NCBI GenBank assembly: GCA_002450905.1
Contig: DKAT01000044.1
Coordinates: 23,511-62,449 of the forward strand
From: Spirochaetia bacterium UBA6919
GTDB taxonomy: Bacteria; Spirochaetota; UBA6919
Direction of reading: 5' to 3'
DNA length: 38,939 nt
Part shown: one piece after another, positions 17,824-24,586 of the stretch
How positions within the stretch are numbered: position 1 is the stretch's first letter
Layout of the letters: every line of letters begins with the position of its first letter
The notes under the pieces: generated by a model
The model's input: the letters and a program-made list of their open reading frames with translations, nothing else
Told to the model about the DNA's origin: nothing
Databases searched by the model: none
Position numbers and translations under genes: made by a program

Positions 17824-18716
17824 GATGAGGGTGGAAAATCAGAAATCTGTTTTACATCCGTTAAAATAATTTCAGGACGTCCTTTGTGCCCGGTTACTTT
17901 CCCACTCACATATGCATATCCCCTACCACCATTACCATAACGTGTTTCAATTAATCGTATAATTTTCATTCCCATCTCACAATATCTATCTTCTATCCAC
18001 AACTTAAACTTGCAATACTTTGATCCGGCATAAATCAATGTCCCCTTTCCAGCTTTCCTTTCAACTCCTTCTCCGATATCACAAAATATCGTAATATCCT
18101 TTCCAGACTCCATAGCTTCTAATATCTTCTTATAATTTTCCCTGGGGTTAGGAACTTTGTCTCTATCCACCATCCGTCTATAGTGCTGAATTATACCCGC
18201 ACGAAGAGACCACCAGGCAATTAAATAGGGATAATTCCGTGATGCTCCACCCATATTTGTTAGTGGATTCCAGATAACCAGTTGTTTAGACTGAGCTTCA
18301 AACTCCGCCTCCATAAACTCCCTCAGATATACCCTGGAACGACCATACTTTAAAAAATAGGGACTATACCCCTCTTGAACCACCTTGATATTATAATTGA
18401 TCCCCTCTTTATGAACATAACACAATAATCTACCATAATTATCCCGACATTCCCTCAAACAATCCTCTTTCGGATCCTTCCTATCGAATTCTATGTCCAC
18501 CTTATGAAAACTATTGGAATCCTTCATAAAAAAGGTCTTAGCATATTCCGTAGCCAGATGGCCTGCTTTGGTAACAGGTTTGGAGCCATACAACTGAGAT
18601 TCTTCTGTATCCACACAAACCAGACGTAACATCTCCTCCCGATCATCTATCAGTACATACAAAGTATCCCCATCAATAACTCTTGTAACCTGTAAATCTT
18701 TGATGATTGTACCCAT
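17814..18716 (-). CDS. SNase-like (thermonuclease-fold) domain protein
   Basis: The start is ATG 18716, six bases after AGGA; an upstream frame extension to 18821 runs through a terminator hairpin and is not coding. 300 residues. The SNase domain spans about 5-155, with the calcium and catalytic residues in the expected order: IDGDT (D15, D17, T18), R31 and DTEE (D36, E39), then a second Arg in RDNYGRLL. Family enzymes cleave DNA and RNA at phosphodiester bonds in a Ca2+-dependent way. No signal peptide is present, so the protein appears cytosolic. The C-terminal half (about 160-300, including AYVSGKVTGHKGRPEIIL, OB-fold-like) is not recognised with confidence and may bind nucleic acid. Confidence 0.85.
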   Translation of the reverse strand: MGTIIKDLQVTRVIDGDTLYVLIDDREEMLRLVCVDTEESQLYGSKPVTKAGHLATEYAKTFFMKDSNSFHKVDIEFDRKDPKEDCLRECRDNYGRLLCYVHKEGINYNIKVVQEGYSPYFLKYGRSRVYLREFMEAEFEAQSKQLVIWNPLTNMGGASRNYPYLIAWWSLRAGIIQHYRRMVDRDKVPNPRENYKKILEAMESGKDITIFCDIGEGVERKAGKGTLIYAGSKYCKFKLWIEDRYCEMGMKIIRLIETRYGNGGRGYAYVSGKVTGHKGRPEIILTDVKQISDFPPSSKK

Positions 18717-18782
18717 ATAATTCCTGTTCTGACCTATTTGTTTTAAATATAATATAATGTTACAGGATGAAAAAAAACACAT

Positions 18783-18871
18783 AAAAAAATAAATGCCCCA
18801 CCCATAAGGAGGACAGGGCAACAGTTAATAGGAACTAACTGGGAAGGGACGACTCAGGTGTTTCTGAATCA
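18783..18871 (-). ncRNA. Candidate structured small RNA or leader attenuator with terminator
   Basis: Read on the minus strand, three hairpins follow each other. Hairpin 1 is GATTCAG/CTGAGTC with a six-base loop (18870-18851). After a C-rich linker GTCCCTTCC comes hairpin 2, CAGTTA/TAACTG (18841-18822). Hairpin 3 has TGCCCTGTCC (18820-18811) against GGGTGGGGCA (18803-18794), with loop TCCTTAT and a U tract (18793-18783). A plausible -10 (TATAGA, 18883-18878) sits at the right place upstream, with a weaker TTGTCA 19 bases before it. The exposed loop UCCUUA is complementary to the Shine-Dalgarno core UAAGGA. It could be a free-standing sRNA of about 90 nt, or an attenuator in the 5' leader of the SNase gene 67 bases downstream. 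I do not recognise a known RNA family. Confidence 0.5.
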
Positions 18872-19350
18872 TAATATTCTATACAAAAGATTTTTCGTTT
18901 CATGACAAAAATATTTATTCCCAATAAAATGCATCATACCAACTTTAAATACAATAAATTCTTATTGTAAAATCCTATAAAATTATTTTTAAGTAAACCA
19001 ATAACTATTTAAATTTCTTCCAAGTTAAAAAAGTGTTTGACAAATCCTATCAGTTTTTTTAACTTCTATCCAATCCTGAAAAAATCGTTTTAATTGGATT
19101 ATTAAAAAATCCATATGAATACTATTTAATCGATCTTATTATAAAAATATACAATAAAAACAAATGGATGAGAATGTTCAATAAGACTTATTACCCTGTT
19201 AAACTATCCTCATCTTTAAATTATTCTTATAAATAATCATTGTAATCCAATCGTTTCTAAAATGTTTTTATATTTTTTTTTAGGAACTTTGGATAAAATG
19301 GAACAATAACTATTTTATTGTGTTAATCTTTGTTGAAAACGAGGCCAATT
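18872..19350. other. Long AT-rich intergenic region between SNase and ECF sigma genes
   Basis: No gene is visible; the longest start-to-stop frame with an ATG is about 22 codons and has no ribosome binding site. ATCCAAT near 19067 and ATTGGAT near 19096 form a short inverted repeat. The right end holds the promoter region of the sigma factor operon. Confidence 0.45.
19283..19311 (+). promoter_or_regulatory. Candidate ECF-type promoter of the sigma factor operon
   Basis: GGAACTT (19283-19289) matches the -35 element typical of promoters read by extracytoplasmic-function sigma factors. About 16 bases downstream is an AT-rich ATAACTAT that could serve as -10. A second GGAAC starts at 19301. ECF operons are commonly autoregulated, which is why this is worth listing; the -10 match is weak. 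Confidence 0.35.
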
Positions 19351-19932
19351 TTGGACAATCACTTTGGAGAGGAAAGCGATGAATTACTGATGCTCTCCTT
19401 TAAAGCAGGTGAAGATAAGGCTTTTGAAGAATTAGTAAAAAGATATAAAACTAAATTATTCAATTACATCTACAAATATATCAGCGACGTCGAAAGAAGT
19501 GAGGAAATCACCCAGGAGGTGTTTATAAGAATATACAGAAGTAGAGAGCGATACAAAATAAAAGCTAAATTCTCTACTTTCATATATCGCATAGCCCTGA
19601 ATCTTGCTTTCAATGAAGTGAGAAACAGAAATAGAAGAAAAACAGATTTACACAATGAATTCGATGACAAAGTATTTGACGACAAAATCAGGGAGCACAA
19701 CACCCCTGAAAAAATATATGAAAAAAAGGAAATTGAACATATCGTCAACAGAGAAATAAGTAACCTCTCAAGTAAATATAAAGATGTTATTTTACTCTGT
19801 GATATTGAAGGTCTTTCTTATAAAGAAGTTGCACAAATCCTGGATATCTCCATTGGTACTGTGCAATCTCGGTTAAGCAGAGGACGGGTTCGATTAAAAC
19901 AACGGCTGGAAAATGTTTTAAACATTAAATAA
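19351..19932 (+). CDS. ECF-family RNA polymerase sigma factor (RpoE-like)
   Basis: About 193 residues. Region 2 (KRYKTKLFNYIYKY through EEITQEVFIRIYRS and AKFSTFIYRIALNLAFNEVR) and region 4 (LSSKYKDVILLCDIEGLSY with the helix-turn-helix YKEVAQILDISIGTVQSRLSR) are both complete, and there is no region 3, as in ECF sigma factors. The likely start is TTG 19351, six bases after GAGG; TTG 19330 has no ribosome binding site. The gene heads an operon with a probable membrane anti-sigma and a DegQ-type protease, so it should switch on envelope-stress genes when released from its inhibitor. Confidence 0.93.
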   Translation: MDNHFGEESDELLMLSFKAGEDKAFEELVKRYKTKLFNYIYKYISDVERSEEITQEVFIRIYRSRERYKIKAKFSTFIYRIALNLAFNEVRNRNRRKTDLHNEFDDKVFDDKIREHNTPEKIYEKKEIEHIVNREISNLSSKYKDVILLCDIEGLSYKEVAQILDISIGTVQSRLSRGRVRLKQRLENVLNIK

Positions 19933-19950
19933 TATAACAAGGGTAAGGGT

Positions 19951-20691
19951 ATGAAAAAAGAAAAAATTTATCAGTTATTAAATCGGCATATTGATGGAGA
20001 ACTCGATCATCAGGATCAATTTAAAGTGATGCAAATACTAAAAGAAGATCCATGGTGGCAACGGGAGTTTGAAAACATGAAACTCCTGAAATCCTCTCTC
20101 ACCTCTTTCTATTCGCCACTGCCTGTTTCCACTAACTTTGAACAAAATCTCATGACAAAAATAAATGACTACCAAACACACAAATCAATCTTTGATAAAT
20201 TATCTGACTATGGTATCATTAATAAATTATCCTACGGACTTGTAACAACTTCCATCATCTTCATGACCTATCTTGGTGTCAAAGTCTATTTCCCAAATGT
20301 TCAGGATATCTACAAAAATGAATTAACAACAAGCATTCTTTCCAGTCCATTCAAAGCAAAAGCAGTTTCCACCACTTCAAATGTTAAAGATATGGTGGTA
20401 GTCAATGATAGCGGTCACGCCACCATTGTAAAAGGCGATCAAACCCTCACCATAAATCTCGGCGATGAACAACCCCTTTCAAACATAGATCCCCAAACAA
20501 AAGAACTTTTTAATGACATCCTCACAGGAATAGAATACATCCAGGCTATGTATTACAAACAAAAAGGGGATTATAACAAAAGTGCTCGGTTCTTTAAAGA
20601 ATGTATAAAAAAACATCCTAAATCAAAACTGGCTCCTCTGTCAAAAAAAGAACTCAGCCAGATTCATCAGGTAACCGCTGTAAATGAATAA
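19951..20691 (+). CDS. Probable single-pass membrane anti-sigma factor with TPR-like periplasmic tail
   Basis: 246 residues. The N-terminal part (YQLLNRHIDGELDHQDQFKV) has the LxxYLDGEL-like helix common at the start of anti-sigma domains, but the HxxxCxxC zinc motif is absent. A transmembrane helix follows at about 93-113, then an exterior region that ends with one or two TPR-like helices (AMYYKQKGDYNKSARFFKEC). The position directly after an ECF sigma gene (18 bases) and overlapping the protease gene is the main evidence for an anti-sigma role, as in RseA-like systems. The C-terminal domain could sense misfolded envelope proteins. Sequence similarity alone would not prove it. Confidence 0.7.
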   Translation: MKKEKIYQLLNRHIDGELDHQDQFKVMQILKEDPWWQREFENMKLLKSSLTSFYSPLPVSTNFEQNLMTKINDYQTHKSIFDKLSDYGIINKLSYGLVTTSIIFMTYLGVKVYFPNVQDIYKNELTTSILSSPFKAKAVSTTSNVKDMVVVNDSGHATIVKGDQTLTINLGDEQPLSNIDPQTKELFNDILTGIEYIQAMYYKQKGDYNKSARFFKECIKKHPKSKLAPLSKKELSQIHQVTAVNE

Positions 20692-22090
20692 CTTGAAGAT
20701 ATTTGTTATTCTAACAGTAAGTATATTTATACAACTGATCAATCCAGCATTATCAATATCTCAAGATAACCTGAGAAAAATAAATCAATCCCTTGTTGAA
20801 ATCACAGAACGAGTGATGCCAAGTATAGTTTTTCTCAAAGTCCAACAGGAAATCAGCCCCTATGATAATGCAAAAAATCCATTCCAGTTCAGAAATCCCA
20901 AAAAAAATCATCAATTTGCTTTCCAAATCGGTTCAGGAGTCATCATCAATTCCAAAGGATATCTGGTAACTAATTATCATGTCGTCAAAGACGCGAAGGA
21001 AGTTATCGTAACCCTGAATAACAATGAAGAGTACCCCGCAAAAATCATTGGTGCCGATCCCTTTTCAGATATAGCCTTGCTAAAATTAAATACGAATAAT
21101 AAGTTATACCAGCCAGCCAAATTGGGTAATTCAGATAAACTCAAGGTAGGAGAATTGGTGCTGGCATTGGGAAGTCCATTTGGTCTAAGAAAAACTGTCA
21201 CTCAGGGTATCGTCAGCGCAAAAGGACGTAAAAACGCCTACGGTGTTAATTTCATCCAGACTGATGCTGCTATAAATCCAGGGAACAGCGGTGGTGCACT
21301 GGTTAACGTTAATGGAGAAGTGATCGGAATTAATAGTTTGATTGTTACAAGAGCAATGTATAGCGGTTCAGCAGGTTTTCAGGGCATAGGTCTGGCTATT
21401 CCTATCAATCTCGTAAAAAAAATCGTCAAACAATTATTAAAACATGGCAGAGTTATAAGAGGATATCTTGGTATTCGACCTGCAAATCCAGACGAAGCTT
21501 CCTCAAAAATCCTTAATATAAAACAGGGTATCATGATTGTACAGGTTATTCCGAAATCTCCTGCCCAACAAGCAGGTATCAAAACATGGGATATTATTTT
21601 AAAAGTAAATAAAACCACCATCAAGGATTTTGACCACCTGAGACAGATTGTTTCCGAAACAAATGTAGGAAAAATCCTCCACTTCACCATAAAAAGAAAT
21701 TCCAAGATTATAACTCTGAAAGTTAAAATAGGTGATCTTGATAAATTTCTACCTCAAAATAAACCAAAAGAAAAAATTAAATCTAAACCTCTTGATTTAA
21801 ATGATCCGTCCTTTGGGATATCTGTAAGAGACTTGACAGAAGAAGAGCATATTCTCCTTGAAAAAACATTTAAAGAAAAACACGGAGTCCTTGTTATTGA
21901 TATAAAAAATCATACCCTGTCAGATAATTCAATTCTCACAGCAGGTGATCTGATACTAGACATTGAAGGAGAACCGGTTAAAGATAAACTCGATTTTCAT
22001 GCCAAAATTCAAAAATACTATAAAAATCATTTTGTCAGACTGCGAATAATTAAAAGAGGAATCATCCTCATTATTCCCATAAAAAAATAA
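20684..22090 (+). CDS. DegP/DegQ-type periplasmic serine protease with two PDZ domains
   Basis: 468 residues with an N-terminal signal peptide (about 1-25). The trypsin-like domain has the full triad: H99 in TNYHVV, D129 in DPFSDIALL and S202 in NPGNSGGAL. Two PDZ domains follow at about 265-360 and 385-465; the first contains GYLGIRP. The enzyme degrades and refolds damaged proteins in the periplasm. Its ATG overlaps the anti-sigma gene by eight bases (ATGAATAA), so the two are translationally coupled. Whether it also cleaves the anti-sigma, like DegS, is not shown; two PDZ domains fit DegP/DegQ better than DegS. Confidence 0.94.
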   Translation: MNNLKIFVILTVSIFIQLINPALSISQDNLRKINQSLVEITERVMPSIVFLKVQQEISPYDNAKNPFQFRNPKKNHQFAFQIGSGVIINSKGYLVTNYHVVKDAKEVIVTLNNNEEYPAKIIGADPFSDIALLKLNTNNKLYQPAKLGNSDKLKVGELVLALGSPFGLRKTVTQGIVSAKGRKNAYGVNFIQTDAAINPGNSGGALVNVNGEVIGINSLIVTRAMYSGSAGFQGIGLAIPINLVKKIVKQLLKHGRVIRGYLGIRPANPDEASSKILNIKQGIMIVQVIPKSPAQQAGIKTWDIILKVNKTTIKDFDHLRQIVSETNVGKILHFTIKRNSKIITLKVKIGDLDKFLPQNKPKEKIKSKPLDLNDPSFGISVRDLTEEEHILLEKTFKEKHGVLVIDIKNHTLSDNSILTAGDLILDIEGEPVKDKLDFHAKIQKYYKNHFVRLRIIKRGIILIIPIKK

Positions 22091-22246
22091 TCTCTTGCAT
22101 TATAAAAGACTTATCGGTATTAACCCATCATCTAAAATGCCAAACAATAATATAAATAAATTTACTTCCTTCAAAATATCTAACAAAATGAGATAGCCGA
22201 TATTATAATTATTTATTAAATATTTATTCCATAAAGAGGTAAACCT

Positions 22247-22675
22247 ATGCGAGATATATATACACCACCTTCTGGTCCCCCACAGGGCGTTTCACCAAGC
22301 AGAGAAATTTATTCCTTGATGGGTGAAGAAAATATTTTTAAAATGATAGAAGATTTCTATATGGAACTTGAAAAATCCTCTATACGTAATTTGTTTCCAG
22401 AGGATATGAAAGAAGCTTCGAAACGATCATCCGCATTTTTTGTTGGAATATTGGGTGGACCTCCTCTCTATCAACAACTTTATGGCTCACCTCAAATGAG
22501 GGCAAGACATCTAAAATTTCCCATTGATGAATCAGCAAGACAAGTTTGGTTAAATTGTTTTTTACATATCCTTGAAAATAGCGTTCAAAAATATAATTTT
22601 CCAGAAAAACACATAGCAGGCTTTAAACTATTTTTAGATGAGTTTTCCAAATGGATGGTCAACACAAAATCGTAA
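22247..22675 (+). CDS. Truncated-hemoglobin-like globin
   Basis: 142 residues with the 2/2-globin pattern: a helix ending IEDFYMELEKSSIRNLFP, the GGPPLYQQLYG stretch of the E-F region, a probable proximal histidine H88 in RARHLKFPI, and W101 in ARQVWLNCF (G helix). The N-terminal 20 residues are extended and Pro-rich. Such proteins bind O2 or NO and are often involved in nitrosative-stress protection or redox sensing. The ATG follows GAGG at eight bases. The gene is monocistronic, 16 bases from a convergent outer-membrane-protein gene. Confidence 0.88.
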   Translation: MRDIYTPPSGPPQGVSPSREIYSLMGEENIFKMIEDFYMELEKSSIRNLFPEDMKEASKRSSAFFVGILGGPPLYQQLYGSPQMRARHLKFPIDESARQVWLNCFLHILENSVQKYNFPEKHIAGFKLFLDEFSKWMVNTKS

Positions 22676-22691
22676 TAAATATTCATCAGCA

Positions 22692-23330
22692 TTAAAATAT
22701 TTTAAACATAGTTCCAAATATAATGCTATGGTTTCTTGTTCTAATCACTTCACTAGTGCCTATATCCGTCAATCCTTGTTCATATCTCCACTCGAAAATA
22801 AAATCCGTTTTATCATTGCCTGAACTTAACTTTATTCCCAATAAAATCAGAATAGAGACATTCTTATTCTTTATTGTAGAATCTCTATTATTCCCTGATC
22901 TTGCTGAGGATAAAAATTGTGTACTTATACCAAGTCCCAGTATTGGAGAGAGTATCCCAGAATCACCATTCTTCCCTCCTAATATGGGTTTAGAAGCCTT
23001 AATTATCACTGGTACTGCCCAGAAATTCAATTCCCTTGTATTATCGGATACAATCCCTCCTCTCTGCTGGTACATAAAATCGATTTCAAGTGATACGATC
23101 TTCCCAAAAACAAATTCCATAGCTAATCCTCCCTCACCACCATTAAAATCACTTGAGTTACCCGAATTATTTTGTATAAATGATAAATTCAATCCCCCTT
23201 TAATCCCTGCTCTAAATCCTGCCTCTTCACCCGACTTATCCTGAGGTTTCTTTTCCTGGGTAAATGAAAATACCTTGTATGGATTTATTATTTGTAATAA
23301 AATACATAATATAAAAATACATCGAATCAT
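22692..23330 (-). CDS. Secreted beta-barrel-like protein (PorT/OMP family)
   Basis: About 212 residues. Start at ATG 23330, four bases after GGAGG; the upstream ATG 23348 has no such signal. The signal peptide (MIRCIFILCILLQIINPYKVFSF) is followed by the typical opening of small outer-membrane barrels, FRAGIKGGLNLSFIQNN, and alternating-hydrophobic strands (LAMEFVFGKIVSLEIDFMYQ, FWAVPVIIKA, LGLGISTQF) up to the terminal aromatic residues of HSIIFGTMFKIF, as expected for insertion by the Bam machinery. The ligand or partner is unknown. Confidence 0.75.
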   Translation of the reverse strand: MIRCIFILCILLQIINPYKVFSFTQEKKPQDKSGEEAGFRAGIKGGLNLSFIQNNSGNSSDFNGGEGGLAMEFVFGKIVSLEIDFMYQQRGGIVSDNTRELNFWAVPVIIKASKPILGGKNGDSGILSPILGLGISTQFLSSARSGNNRDSTIKNKNVSILILLGIKLSSGNDKTDFIFEWRYEQGLTDIGTSEVIRTRNHSIIFGTMFKIF

Positions 23331-23578
23331 CTTTCCTCCAGTACTCATTTTCTCAAATATACCAATAATCTTTAATAATTGAAGTTATAAATTTCTAAAA
23401 CGGTTGGTGAACTGAACGAATCATCCTTTGATTAGTTCAAATTAAGATGATTATCGGTATATATCAGATTTATCGAAATGATTTTATTTTCCAATATACT
23501 TAACTAAAAAAATTATTCAGGTTATTTTAGAATTTTGTGTTATAATCTTATTCAAATATTTTATCAAGGAGTTCTGTT

Positions 23579-24397
23579 ATGAAAACAATCATTATGACAT
23601 TAATAACAATGCTCACGCTAATCGCTTGCAGTGATTCAAACACCAAACCAGATTCAGATTCAAAGGGGATTTTCAGGGATGGCTCATGGGTACTTGTATC
23701 AATGAACGGCAGTCGCCCAATCAAGAAGACCACCATCACAATGAAAATCACAAAAAAAGGTATCCACGGATACAGCGGATGCAACAGCTATTCAACAGTC
23801 AATCTGGAGAAAGCATCCTCAATCAGACCATTTTATGTGGATACAGACAAAAAGATTATCAACATGGGTGTATTCATGCAAACCGAGCGAGGATGCAGAA
23901 AAGCCATTTTAAAGCAGGAAAGCAGGTACATGAAATTATTAAGAGGTGAATACCATTACAAGACATCAGAAAATAATCTCATCCTTACCCAGGGTAATAA
24001 TAGCCTCACCTACAAGTTTGCCCCCACCCCCAAAAGTCCTCCACTGTTAAACACAAAATGGTCGGGACAGTCCATCGCGGTGAAACTTGTCCCCACATCT
24101 AAATTTACTGGATATCAGACCACAAGAGGATATTATTACAAAATCCGATTCCATAACGGCATTGTATCCGGTAAAACCACCTGCAGATCATTTAAAGGTA
24201 AATATCATCTTGATGGAAACAATATCATCCTATCCCATTTTAAAATCTCAAAATCCCGATGTAAGGTGAAATATAGTAAAGAAACCGACAAACAATTTTT
24301 TAAAATCCTAAGAAATATCACATCTTATAAAATTGTAGGTCAGAATCTTCTCCTAAGTGCATCCAATGGTGAAGGTCTTATGCTAAATCCAAAATAA
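23579..24397 (+). CDS. Lipoprotein with two META (HslJ-like) domains
   Basis: 272 residues. The signal peptide ends in TLIAC (lipobox, Cys 17). Two META domains follow. The first, from about residue 34, opens with GSWVLVSMNG and holds GYSGCNSYS (family motif with Cys) and the later RGCRKAIL. The second, from about residue 156, opens with NTKWSGQSIAV and holds GKTTCRSFKGKYHLDGN. Each domain carries a pair of cysteines placed to form disulfides. HslJ-type proteins are linked to heat-shock and drug resistance but lack a known biochemical activity. The ATG follows AAGGAG at eight bases. A hairpin lies downstream. Confidence 0.85.
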   Translation: MKTIIMTLITMLTLIACSDSNTKPDSDSKGIFRDGSWVLVSMNGSRPIKKTTITMKITKKGIHGYSGCNSYSTVNLEKASSIRPFYVDTDKKIINMGVFMQTERGCRKAILKQESRYMKLLRGEYHYKTSENNLILTQGNNSLTYKFAPTPKSPPLLNTKWSGQSIAVKLVPTSKFTGYQTTRGYYYKIRFHNGIVSGKTTCRSFKGKYHLDGNNIILSHFKISKSRCKVKYSKETDKQFFKILRNITSYKIVGQNLLLSASNGEGLMLNPK

Positions 24398-24411
24398 TAC
24401 CTTATAATTAA

Positions 24412-24435
24412 GCCTTGTCGTACTTTCGGCAAGGT
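24412..24435 (+). terminator. Hairpin downstream of the META lipoprotein gene
   Basis: CCTTGTCG (24413-24420) and CGGCAAGG (24427-24434) form an eight-bp stem (one wobble) with loop TACTTT, extended by a G-U pair. It begins 15 bases after the stop codon. The following TAAATCCCCTTT is only a poor U tract, so it may be a weak terminator or a transcript-stabilising hairpin. Confidence 0.5.
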
Positions 24436-24586
24436 AAATCCCCTTTCATTCCTTAAGATAATCTATAATATATCATTAAATCAACAATAAAATAAAGAAT
24501 CACCTAAACGATGAGAATGCTAAATACCCCCACATAGGAGAAAGAAGGGAGAATCATGGGAAAAATTGAGATACTAATATATATTT

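Noticed and set aside
17814..18821. Longer SNase frame starting at 18821
   Set aside because: The extension runs through a terminator hairpin; the ATG at 18716 has AGGA at the right distance and gives a normal SNase N-terminus.
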